Assembly: GCA_002423705.1 (NCBI GenBank)
Contig: DINW01000058.1
Coordinates: 1 to 14,558, forward strand
DNA: 14,558 nucleotides
Reading direction: 5' to 3'
Origin: Clostridium sp. UBA5530
GTDB lineage: Bacteria > Bacillota > Clostridia > Clostridiales > Clostridiaceae
In this document: in pieces, positions 7,888 through 14,399 of the stretch
Position numbering within the stretch: the first letter of the stretch is position 1
How the letters are laid out: each line of letters begins with the position of its first letter
Program-made: the position numbers and the translations under genes
The notes under the pieces: model-generated
The model's input: only the letters and a program-made list of their open reading frames with translations
Told to the model about the DNA's origin: nothing
Database searches by the model: none

Positions 7888-7919
7888 ATTATAATATTTA
7901 TTCCTTTATATAACCTTAA
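7888..7919 (-). promoter_or_regulatory. Promoter of the regulator-kinase operon with tandem TTAAGG/TAAAGG repeats
   Basis: On the minus strand TTAAGG (7914-7919), five bases, TAAAGG (7903-7908), nine bases, and TATAAT (7888-7893) lie in order. Repeat period and distance to the -10 are identical to those before the VTC gene, with one base changed in the second hexamer. This is good evidence for a shared activator, most simply the OmpR-type regulator encoded here. Confidence 0.68.
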
Positions 7920-7924
7920 TTAAC

Positions 7925-7965
7925 AAAAAAGATGTACCTAGTCTCTAAAAACTACATACATCTTT
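7925..7965 (-). terminator. Intrinsic terminator for the MATE transcript
   Basis: The outer stem AAAGATGTA (7928-7936) with TACATCTTT (7957-7965) and an inner TAGT/ACTA stem (7939-7942 with 7951-7954) form a hairpin. Read on the minus strand it is followed by TTTTTTGTT. It ends transcription from the MATE gene immediately before the promoter repeats of the regulator gene. Confidence 0.8.
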
Positions 7966-7972
7966 CTTTTAT

Positions 7973-8035
7973 CTGTTGTAAAACTCCACCCTCTTTAGGT
8001 TGGAGTTAACACCGGTTATGACCCTAGGCAAGTGA
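7973..8035 (+). repeat. Hairpin element, copy A (IS200/IS605 right-end-like)
   Basis: CTGTTGT is followed by a hairpin with stem AACTCCA/TGGAGTT (7982-7988 with 8001-8007), an inner CC/GG pair beside one bulged T, and the loop CTCTTTA. A short GGT-TATG-ACC hairpin and AGGCAAGTG follow. The same order of parts occurs at 12272-12338. Hairpins with a CTTTAG-type loop near a right boundary are common in IS200/IS605-type elements, but no transposase or tnpB is present, so this would be a relic. On the minus strand TTTTAC follows the stem, so it may also aid termination downstream of the MATE gene. Confidence 0.45.
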
Positions 8036-8038
8036 AAT

Positions 8039-9385
8039 CTATATCATACTTTTTACCTTATCACTTTTTTTCCATCTACCTTTAATGTAAAATATGACAG
8101 ATAATACTGTTCCTATGGTCCATCCTATTGGCCAAGCACTCCAAATTCCAACAACACCAAATTCTTTTGATAAAACTGCAGCAAGTACAACTCTTAATAT
8201 TAAATCTGTAAAAGTTGCAAACATGAAGAGTTTCATGGCTCCAGCTCCCCTTAAAACTCCATCTACAATTAATTTAACAGATACAACAAAGTAGAATGGT
8301 GCCACTATCTTTAGAAATTGAATGCCTGTATCTATTGCATTTCCTATATTTTGATTCATAAATATATTCACCATGGTTCTACCAAAAACAAGATATAATA
8401 AAACTACAGGAATACAAATTATATATACCATTATAATGCCGCCACGTAATCCTTTTTTTATTCTTTCTTCTTTATGAGCACCTATATTTTGAGCTACAAA
8501 GTTAGACATACCATTTCCTAAGGTAGAAAAAGATGTTATCACTAGATTGTTAAGCTTTATAGCAGCCGAATAGCCTGCAATTACACTAGGTCCATAACCA
8601 TTTATTATCCCCTGAATAATTATATTACCAATAGATATAAAGCTCTGCTGCAAAATGCTTGGAATTGCAATTGAAGACACCCTTTTCAATAAATTTATAG
8701 AAAAGAGCTTACTTTTTTTGTCACTATGTATCTTTGATAACCTTTTAAAAAGAAATATAAGTGCTAATACACAGCTTGCCCCTTGGCATAAAAATGTAGC
8801 CCATGCAACTCCTGCTATTCCCATATTAAAAGTCTTAACAAATAAAATATCCATAAAAACATTAGCCGTTGATGATATGGCTAAAAAAATAAATGGAGTT
8901 CTTGAATCCCCCATAGCTGAAAAAATCCCTGTAGCTATATTATAAAAAAATAAAAATACAAGACCACCTGTATAAATGTTTAAATAAAGCATTGAATCAC
9001 TAAATATCTCACTAGGTGTATTAATTAGATGCAATAAAAATGGGCATAGCACAAAGCCAAGTATCATTAATACTCCGCATAAAACTCCACTTGCAATTAA
9101 TGTAGTGCTTACGGCAGTTTTTAAATCACTCCACCTTTTAGCACCAAAAAGCTGAGAAATTATAACTGAAGCTCCTATATTGCATCCAAATGCAAAAGCT
9201 ATATAGATAAGTGTTATTTCATAGGAATTTCCCACTGCCGCCAAGGCATTTTCCCCAATAAATTTTCCGGCAACTAGACTATCTGCTATATTATATAGTT
9301 GTTGAAAAATAATACTTCCAAATAAGGGAATACAGAATTTCCATAAAACTATCTCTGGTTTTCCAAGGGTAAGATCTTTATTCAT
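8039..9385 (-). CDS. MATE-family multidrug/toxin efflux transporter
   Basis: This is a 448-aa inner-membrane exporter with about 12 membrane helices in two MatE halves. It exchanges Na+ or H+ for organic cations or drugs in the family. Family signatures include PLFGSIIFQQLYNIADSLVAG near the N-terminus and the repeat-half equivalent around 'SIAIPSILQQSFISIGNIIIQG' in the second half. The start is the ATG at 9383-9385, which follows AAGGAGG at 9394-9400. In-frame upstream codons up to 9430 lie ahead of that ribosome site and are unlikely to be used. It is a single gene divergent from the LysR regulator, with its own promoter at 9435-9463. The specific substrate cannot be told from the sequence. 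Confidence 0.93.
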   Translation of the reverse strand: MNKDLTLGKPEIVLWKFCIPLFGSIIFQQLYNIADSLVAGKFIGENALAAVGNSYEITLIYIAFAFGCNIGASVIISQLFGAKRWSDLKTAVSTTLIASGVLCGVLMILGFVLCPFLLHLINTPSEIFSDSMLYLNIYTGGLVFLFFYNIATGIFSAMGDSRTPFIFLAISSTANVFMDILFVKTFNMGIAGVAWATFLCQGASCVLALIFLFKRLSKIHSDKKSKLFSINLLKRVSSIAIPSILQQSFISIGNIIIQGIINGYGPSVIAGYSAAIKLNNLVITSFSTLGNGMSNFVAQNIGAHKEERIKKGLRGGIIMVYIICIPVVLLYLVFGRTMVNIFMNQNIGNAIDTGIQFLKIVAPFYFVVSVKLIVDGVLRGAGAMKLFMFATFTDLILRVVLAAVLSKEFGVVGIWSAWPIGWTIGTVLSVIFYIKGRWKKSDKVKSMI

Positions 9386-9434
9386 TAGTATTTCCTCCTT
9401 ATAGTATTCCAGTGATATATAACCACCCATCTAA

Positions 9435-9463
9435 AGTATATAAGTCCTTTTCTATATTGTAAA
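9435..9463 (-). promoter_or_regulatory. Sigma-A-type promoter of the MATE gene
   Basis: On the minus strand TTTACA (9458-9463) and TATACT (9435-9440) are separated by exactly 17 nt, each one base from consensus. The predicted start lies about 40 nt before the MATE ATG. It lies within the region shared with the divergent LysR gene, so the LysR protein could bind here. Confidence 0.6.
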
Positions 9464-9470
9464 ATGATAA

Positions 9471-9476
9471 TATAAT
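9471..9476 (+). promoter_or_regulatory. Candidate -10 of the LysR gene
   Basis: A consensus TATAAT lies 39 nt before the chosen LysR start codon. The -35 region at 17-nt spacing (TTTTCT) is weak. Its overlap with the MATE promoter region would allow mutual or autoregulatory control. Confidence 0.4.
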
Positions 9477-9515
9477 ATACTTATTATGAATTATTTTCAT
9501 GACTGGAGGATTAAC

Positions 9516-10421
9516 ATGATAAGTTATGATTACTATAGAATATTTTATTACGTATGCAAATATAAAAATTTTACTAAAGCTGCCAATGCTTTAATGACAA
9601 GTCAATCATCAATAAGCCACACCATACAAAATCTAGAACATCAATTAGGATGTAGATTATTTATTAGAAACAATCGCGGTATAGACCTTACCCCTGAAGG
9701 TCTACATTTATATGAATATGTGTCAATTGGATGTGAACAGTTTATGAAAGGTGAAGCTGAACTTATCAGTTCCGTAAGTCTTGAGAGTGGTTCAGTATAC
9801 TTAGGAACTACCGAAACAGCTCTTCACTGCTTCTTATTTGACACTTTGGATGAGTTTCATTTAAAATACCCTAATGTAAAGTTTAAAATAAATAATTTTT
9901 CAACAAATGAGGCCATTGATGCATTAAAAAATGGCAGCGTTGATATGGCAGTTACCGCAACCCCTTTTGATTTATATAGTAATATGAAATCTATTAATCT
10001 AAAAGAAATCCAAGATGTTTTAATCGCAGGTCCAAGATACTCTTATCTTCAGAATAAAGTTCTATGCCTAAATGATATCCAAAAATATCCTTTTATTAGT
10101 TTTGCTAATGGCACTAAATCTAGAGATTTCATGGAAGAGTTCTTCAAATCTAATAATCTAACATTGTCTCCCTCTATGGAATCTGCAACTTCAGATTTAA
10201 TTTTACCTATGATTAAACATAACTTTGGACTAGGCTTCTTACCTGAGGATATGGTTTTTGATTCAATAAAATCTGGTGAGATAATTAAAATTAAACTTAA
10301 GGAATCTCTTCCTAAAAGACATATAATTTTAATCTATGATACACAACATCCCCATACTCTTGCTTCTAAAGAATTTGAAGAGTTTTTGCTAAGTAAGGCT
10401 ACAAATTCATTGAAAAGTTAG
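9516..10421 (+). CDS. LysR-family transcriptional regulator
   Basis: This is a 301-aa regulator. The N-terminal winged helix-turn-helix spans about residues 3-62, with AANALMTSQSSISHTIQNLE as recognition region and LGCRLFIRNNRGIDLTPEG as the wing. The rest is a two-lobed effector-binding domain (from about residue 85) of the periplasmic-binding-protein type. I start at the ATG 9516 because TGGAGGA precedes it at 9504-9510; an in-frame ATG at 9486 would add ten residues but has no comparable ribosome site. It is divergent from the MATE pump and 156 nt upstream of an acetate-type transporter, so either could be its target. The effector is unknown. Confidence 0.93.
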   Translation: MISYDYYRIFYYVCKYKNFTKAANALMTSQSSISHTIQNLEHQLGCRLFIRNNRGIDLTPEGLHLYEYVSIGCEQFMKGEAELISSVSLESGSVYLGTTETALHCFLFDTLDEFHLKYPNVKFKINNFSTNEAIDALKNGSVDMAVTATPFDLYSNMKSINLKEIQDVLIAGPRYSYLQNKVLCLNDIQKYPFISFANGTKSRDFMEEFFKSNNLTLSPSMESATSDLILPMIKHNFGLGFLPEDMVFDSIKSGEIIKIKLKESLPKRHIILIYDTQHPHTLASKEFEEFLLSKATNSLKS

Positions 10422-10438
10422 TATAATGTTAAATCTTA

Positions 10439-10474
10439 ACAAGTGGATATGAGATTAATTTCTTATAGACTTGT
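10439..10474 (+). other. Imperfect hairpin between LysR and transporter genes
   Basis: ACAAGT (10439-10444) pairs with ACTTGT (10469-10474), and inside it TATGAG (10448-10453) pairs with CTTATA (10462-10467) with one wobble. No U-tract follows on the plus strand, so it is not a standard terminator. It could be an attenuated terminator of the LysR message or part of a transporter operator. Confidence 0.25.
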
Positions 10475-10577
10475 CCTAAAAAAATATGATATTATCTATA
10501 AACGTGTTTTTATATTGAATTTTTAAATTTAATTAAAATCATTTCCATATTGTATGTAATTTTTCAGGAGGTCTATT

Positions 10578-11189
10578 ATGTCAAATGAAATAAAAATTAA
10601 AGTTGTAACAGCAGACCCATCAGCACTAGGTTTATTCGGGCTTGCTATAATCACATTAGTTGCATCATCACAAAAGTTAGGATTAACAACAGGAGTATCC
10701 TTTGTATTACCCTGGGCAATATTTTTAGGAGCTAGCGCTCAATTGTTTGCATGTATTAATGACTTTAAACACAATAATACCTTTGGTGCTACTGCCTTCG
10801 GCGCTTATGCGTTTTTTTGGTATGCCGTTGGATTTACATGGTTAATTCAAAACGGAGTATTTGGTTCTCAATTAGCCTCTACTGTAGATACTAAACAATT
10901 AGGCTTTGCTTACGTTGGCTACCTAATATTTAGCATATTTATGACCATTGGAGCAATGGAAACTCATAAAGTGCTATTTACAATTTTTGTGCTTATAGAT
11001 TTCTTATTTATAGGATTAACACTTTCTTCCTTTGGGATAATGGAACATGGAGCTCATATGATTGCAGCATATTCTGAGTTGTTAATAGCTATTGTATCCT
11101 TCTATGGATCAGCAGCTGCTGTACTTAATAATCATTTTGATAGAGTATTTTTACCAGTAGGAAAACCCTTTGGCATTTTCAAAAAATAA
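10578..11189 (+). CDS. GPR1/FUN34/YaaH-family acetate (succinate) transporter
   Basis: This is a 203-aa inner-membrane protein with six predicted helices. The family (AceTr, including E. coli SatP) carries acetate and related short monocarboxylates, coupled to protons or acting as channels. The family's N-terminal NPAPLGL motif appears as DPSALGLFG (residues 13-21), so the first Asn is replaced by Asp. The second signature is FGATAFGAYAFFWYAVG (about 69-85). The ATG at 10578 follows AGGAGG at 10566-10571. It is preceded by a LysR gene on the same strand with a 156-nt gap and followed by a bidirectional terminator, so it is probably its own unit. Acetate export or uptake fits an acid-forming anaerobe, but the substrate is assigned by family only. 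Confidence 0.92.
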   Translation: MSNEIKIKVVTADPSALGLFGLAIITLVASSQKLGLTTGVSFVLPWAIFLGASAQLFACINDFKHNNTFGATAFGAYAFFWYAVGFTWLIQNGVFGSQLASTVDTKQLGFAYVGYLIFSIFMTIGAMETHKVLFTIFVLIDFLFIGLTLSSFGIMEHGAHMIAAYSELLIAIVSFYGSAAAVLNNHFDRVFLPVGKPFGIFKK

Positions 11190-11226
11190 TTTAAAGTTAT
11201 AAAATTACTTCTAGGGTCGTAGCTAC

Positions 11227-11261
11227 TGTAACATTTCATCTAAATAGGATAGAATGTTACA
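11227..11261. other. Hairpin of unknown role downstream of the transporter
   Basis: TGTAACATT (11227-11235) pairs with AATGTTACA (11253-11261), with a further ATC/GAT pair inside across a 2x2 internal loop. No U-tract follows. It lies 30 nt upstream of the main terminator and may be an mRNA 3'-end stabiliser. Confidence 0.3.
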
Positions 11262-11290
11262 TCAAGTATCAGGCAGATAGCATATTATGA

Positions 11291-11328
11291 AAAAATACAT
11301 GTAGAAGTTTACCTTTACATGTATTTTT
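11291..11328. terminator. Bidirectional intrinsic terminator
   Basis: A 13-bp perfect stem (11291-11303 with 11316-11328) with a 12-nt loop is flanked by an A-run on one side and a T-run on the other, so it works in both directions. It serves the acetate transporter (plus) and the DUF3793 gene (minus), whose stop lies at 11336. Confidence 0.85.
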
Positions 11329-11335
11329 ATGAAGC

Positions 11336-11986
11336 TCATCCTAATATAACCGAATTTTTTTGTTCAAACTCATATCTCAATATATCGGATAAATCTTTAT
11401 GTCTTTTTCCCTCCATTATATTCTTTATAGCAGTTTCTTTAACTTCATCATAAATGTTAAATACAAACTCTGCCTTCTCAAATTTGTTGTATACTTTCCA
11501 ATATCCACAGGCTAAACACTGCTTTTTAGAGCATTCCATAAAATCTTTTACATCTTCTAAGGGATATCCAAGAAATATTCCTAATTCATGTGGACAGTTA
11601 TAATCATCATATCTTTCCTTTAACCTTTTAAGAGTACCATCTAAGGGCATATTGTTTTCATAGCCAATAGAGTTAAGAAATTCATAATTCCATGGTTTAT
11701 TTATAAATTCATTTAGTAACTCTTTATCATATATTAGTACTATAAGGCACTGATGGTTTTCCCTTAACTTTATATAATTTAGTCCCAAAGTTTTTAAATA
11801 TTCTTCTCCATAACTCATCCACAAGTGAAAATTATTACGATTTCCACCCTTTATTAAATTCATAGTAATTGATGGTTTTAACCTTGCACTTATTAATGCT
11901 ACACTATAGGATAAAAAGGTCTCAAAGTATTCCTTGTCATCCATATGATTTAAAAAGCTATAAAAAGTGTTTATCCTCTGTTTCAT
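11336..11986 (-). CDS. DUF3793 family protein
   Basis: This is a 216-aa cytoplasmic protein without membrane segments or signal peptide. I recognise the DUF3793 pattern: CPHELGIFLGYPLEDVKDF (131-149) and CGYWKVY (160-166), with a cysteine cluster C152, C157 and C160 that might bind metal or be redox-active. No function is established. The family is clostridial and tends to sit next to flavodoxin genes. Here the remains of a flavodoxin gene lie directly upstream, and GGAGG of its ribosome site follows the remnant's stop codon. A Fur-type operator further upstream suggests iron control. The gene itself appears intact even though its partner is broken. Confidence 0.85.
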   Translation of the reverse strand: MKQRINTFYSFLNHMDDKEYFETFLSYSVALISARLKPSITMNLIKGGNRNNFHLWMSYGEEYLKTLGLNYIKLRENHQCLIVLIYDKELLNEFINKPWNYEFLNSIGYENNMPLDGTLKRLKERYDDYNCPHELGIFLGYPLEDVKDFMECSKKQCLACGYWKVYNKFEKAEFVFNIYDEVKETAIKNIMEGKRHKDLSDILRYEFEQKNSVILG

Positions 11987-11996
11987 AAGCAGCCTC

Positions 11997-12134
11997 CTAT
12001 TTAAGAAGTTGAGCTATATTCCCTCCTAATTCTTTGCAAAGTTATATCTTCTGACTTTCCATATCTATGACTTCTATTATTAACTTTGCTATAACTTCAG
12101 TATTCCCTGTTCCGGTCCAATATATTACTTTCAT
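11997..12134 (-). pseudogene. Flavodoxin gene with large internal deletion
   Basis: From ATG 12132-12134 the frame reads MKVIYWTGTGNTE..., which is the flavodoxin N-terminus with the FMN phosphate-binding TGTGNTE loop. It runs 30 codons to TAA. The very next codons in the same frame read LCKELGGNIAQLLK and a stop, which looks like a flavodoxin C-terminus (CxELGxxxAxLL). About two thirds of a normal 140-residue flavodoxin is missing between the two ends, so no working electron carrier can be made. The Fur box, promoter and downstream DUF3793 gene are still in place. The alternative is a genuine 30-aa peptide, which I think unlikely given the C-terminal match. Confidence 0.75.
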
Positions 12135-12158
12135 AATATATATCCTAAATCATTTTAT

Positions 12159-12173
12159 TGATAATGATTTTCA
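12159..12173. promoter_or_regulatory. Fur box
   Basis: TGATAATGATTTTCA matches the 7-1-7 Fur consensus TGATAATnATTATCA with one mismatch, and ATTGA/TCAAT extends the symmetry. It lies 25 nt before the flavodoxin-remnant start and downstream of the proposed -10, a position where iron-loaded Fur would block transcription. Flavodoxin genes are classic Fur targets because they replace ferredoxin under iron limitation. Confidence 0.75.
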
Positions 12174-12190
12174 ATTTCTTCGTTGTTTAT

Positions 12191-12219
12191 ATATTATTAT
12201 TTTATTTTTACCTTGTCAA
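12191..12219 (-). promoter_or_regulatory. Promoter of the flavodoxin-remnant/DUF3793 unit
   Basis: On the minus strand TTGACA (12214-12219, perfect -35), a 17-nt spacer and TAATAT (12191-12196) lie upstream of the Fur box. The resulting transcript would cover the flavodoxin remnant and DUF3793 as far as the terminator at 11291-11328. Confidence 0.6.
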
Positions 12220-12271
12220 CCTATAACTTAAAGCTTCTTAATAATTTTCTATTATTAATCTGATGTCTACC

Positions 12272-12338
12272 TGCTGTTGTCATCTCCAGCCTCTTTAGGC
12301 TGGAGATGACAATAGCTACCCCTGTAGATAAGTTCAAC
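12272..12338 (+). repeat. Hairpin element, copy B (IS200/IS605 right-end-like)
   Basis: A 15-bp perfect stem (12277-12291 with 12298-12312) with loop TCTTTA is followed by a small CTAC-CCCT-GTAG hairpin (12316-12327) and AGATAAGTTCAAC. The flank CTGTTGT, the CTCCA...TCTTTAGG...TGGAG core and the final AAGT match copy A at 7973-8035. The terminal TCAA resembles the right cleavage site of IS608-like elements. No left end, tnpA or tnpB is visible nearby, so it is a solo remnant or a small non-autonomous element. Confidence 0.5.
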
Positions 12339-12374
12339 TAATAATTGGATTGGAGTTCAAATTAAGTTTCACTT

Positions 12375-12419
12375 ATAAAAAATCCCCCTGACACTGATAT
12401 ATAATATCAGTATCAGGGG
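12375..12419 (-). terminator. Intrinsic terminator of the mutS2-like gene
   Basis: A 16-bp stem (12385-12400 with 12404-12419) with a 3-nt loop is followed on the minus strand by ATTTTTTAT. The single imperfect pair is C-A on the plus strand but a G-U wobble in minus-strand RNA, which supports use on the minus strand. Confidence 0.9.
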
Positions 12420-12452
12420 CAATATAAACAATATTCTATCCTAGGCTAAGTT

Positions 12453-14399
12453 TTACTTTATGGTAACCTCCACACCTTCAACATGCCTTTTGCTGAGAAG
12501 TTTTTTACTTTTTCTATTTTCCTTTGAATCAAACACAATATCAAAATCATAGTCTTCGGGGTAAAGTTCCTCTGAGGCTATATATAAAGAAAGCCTCTTC
12601 TTATTTATTTTCAATTTTTTCTTCATCACCATTACCCCATATTCCCCCTTGGAGTTTTCCTCCTCACATATTATTCCTGACCTTCCCATGAAGGATATAT
12701 ACACACTATCTCCTAAATCGAATTTAGGTTTTATTTTCCTTTTTTCAATGTTACCTTCCTTCAATGCTTTAACCTGTTCCTTATGATTTTCTATTGGTTG
12801 TGAATTTTTAACAGATGTTCTTGATTCCTGCCAGTGATAATTGGAGTAGTCTTTTTTTTCTTTATAAGTTATTTCATGAGCTCTTTCTATGATTTTATTA
12901 TCCATTCCCAATCTCAATGCAATTAAAAAGGCATTACTCTCTCCCGGTTTTCCTATGTGGAGTCTATATAAGGGTTTTAGGGTATTTATATCAAATTCCA
13001 TGGAACCATTTATAAAGCCCTCATGGCTCTTAGCAAATTCCTTAATCTCACTATAATGGGTACTAGCTAGTATAACAGATCCTCTTTTATATATTTCTTC
13101 TAATATAGATGTAGCAAGACCCATTCCCTCTCCTGGATCCGTACCAGAGCCTATCTCATCTACAATAACCAAGGTATGGTTATCAGTACAAGATAATATA
13201 TCTATTATATTTGTTATATGAGATGAAAAGGTACTCAAGCTTTGTTCTATGCTTTGCCCATCCCCAATATCAACTAATATATCTCCAAATACTGCAAACT
13301 CACTGTTATCTCCTACAGAAACATGAAGGCCTGATTGAGCCATCATAGTTAAAAGGCCCACTGTTTTTAATGCCACAGTCTTTCCTCCCGTATTAGGTCC
13401 TGTGATAACAACAGCCCTGTAATCTTCCCCCACTGAAAAATTTAAAGGTACCGCCTTATTTCCTATGAGTGGATGCTTTCCCTCCTTGATGGATATATAG
13501 TTTCTTGTGTTAAATTTCACACTTCTTCCATCTATGGTTTTGCTATATTTTCCTTTTGCAAATATGAAATCGTAATATGCCATGGTTTCAATATTAATTT
13601 TTAATTCTCTTCTATGGCTTTCTACCAATGCTGTCAATGAAGATAATATCACATATACCTCTTCCTCTTCCTCCATTTTGCATATATTTAATTCATCTTG
13701 AAGCCTCTTCACCGCAGCAGGCTCAATAAATACCGTAGAACCACTTCCTGATTTATCATGAATATCACCTTGAAAATTATTTTTATGCTCGCTTTTTATA
13801 GGAATTACATATCTTCCATTTCTTTGACTCACTATATTATCCTGAAGATACCCTTTATGCCTTTCGTTATTCATCACACTGTCTAATTTAGACTTTATCT
13901 TATCTTCTAATGTTGCTATTTTTCTTCTCAACCTAGCTAATTTTCCACTGGCTCTATCCTCTACTCTTCCATAGGATATGCAGCGTTCTATTTCTTCCCT
14001 TACATCATCAAGGTCAAATAAGGACAATGAATACTGACTTATGGTTGGTGCTACCTGTTCCTTATCTTTCATAAATCTTTTTAATTTCTTTATATCCTTT
14101 AACAGGCCTAAAATACTGTCTAGCTCTTCAGGTAATAACACAGTTTTCCCTAACTTTCCCTCTATGCCCTTTGCACCCTTTAAGCTGTGTATGGGTACAC
14201 TAGAAGTTATATTTACTATATTTCTAGCTTCCGTAGTTTCCATCATGTTCTTCTCAATAATCTTTATATCAAAACAAGGCTGGATTTTTTCAACAGCTTC
14301 CCTTCCTAATTCTGATATAGCATAGGTTTTTAATATATTTTTTATCTTATCATATTCCAATAATTCAACTGTTTTTTTATTCAATTTCAATTCCTCCAT
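12453..14399 (-). CDS. MutS2-like ATPase lacking the Smr domain
   Basis: This is a 648-aa DNA-binding ABC-type ATPase of the MutS2 branch. The MutS core and clamp region (about 1-300) is followed by the ATPase: Walker A GPNTGGKT (334-341), a signature-like stretch DGQSIEQSLSTFSSHI (390-405), Walker B VIVDEIGSGTDPGEG (D414, E415) and the H loop STHYSE (H448). A KOW-like segment near 560-600 (LGDSVYISFMGRSGII) follows, then the protein ends at VEGVEVTIK. Typical MutS2 is about 785 aa and ends in an Smr endonuclease domain with an LDLRG motif; none is present, and fewer than 80 nt separate the stop from the terminator. It is therefore probably the shorter clostridial MutS2 paralogue rather than a fresh truncation. 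Standard MutS2 acts on branched DNA or stalled ribosomes; this form would need a partner nuclease. The ribosome site is AAAGGA. Confidence 0.9.
   Translation of the reverse strand: MEELKLNKKTVELLEYDKIKNILKTYAISELGREAVEKIQPCFDIKIIEKNMMETTEARNIVNITSSVPIHSLKGAKGIEGKLGKTVLLPEELDSILGLLKDIKKLKRFMKDKEQVAPTISQYSLSLFDLDDVREEIERCISYGRVEDRASGKLARLRRKIATLEDKIKSKLDSVMNNERHKGYLQDNIVSQRNGRYVIPIKSEHKNNFQGDIHDKSGSGSTVFIEPAAVKRLQDELNICKMEEEEEVYVILSSLTALVESHRRELKINIETMAYYDFIFAKGKYSKTIDGRSVKFNTRNYISIKEGKHPLIGNKAVPLNFSVGEDYRAVVITGPNTGGKTVALKTVGLLTMMAQSGLHVSVGDNSEFAVFGDILVDIGDGQSIEQSLSTFSSHITNIIDILSCTDNHTLVIVDEIGSGTDPGEGMGLATSILEEIYKRGSVILASTHYSEIKEFAKSHEGFINGSMEFDINTLKPLYRLHIGKPGESNAFLIALRLGMDNKIIERAHEITYKEKKDYSNYHWQESRTSVKNSQPIENHKEQVKALKEGNIEKRKIKPKFDLGDSVYISFMGRSGIICEEENSKGEYGVMVMKKKLKINKKRLSLYIASEELYPEDYDFDIVFDSKENRKSKKLLSKRHVEGVEVTIK

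Noticed and set aside
7973..8035. Possible CRISPR repeat or riboswitch in the structured intergenic hairpins
   Set aside because: Only two distant copies exist with no regular spacing, and no known riboswitch core was recognisable; a mobile-element end fits better.
8655..8945. Plus-strand frame of 96 codons
   Set aside because: It is a mirror of the MATE gene membrane helices, with no start signals.
9386..9430. 15-codon N-terminal extension of the MATE protein
   Set aside because: The extension spans the AAGGAGG site placed correctly for ATG 9385, and MATE proteins normally begin close to that point.
9486..9515. Ten-codon N-terminal extension of the LysR protein
   Set aside because: The later ATG at 9516 has TGGAGGA directly ahead and gives the usual LysR N-terminus, a few residues before the helix-turn-helix.
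12453..12500. Frameshifted Smr domain downstream of the mutS2-like stop
   Set aside because: The remaining space before the terminator is too short, and no LDLRG-like motif appears in any frame there.
14041..14325. Plus-strand frame of 94 codons
   Set aside because: It lies entirely inside the mutS2-like gene on the other strand and resembles no protein.
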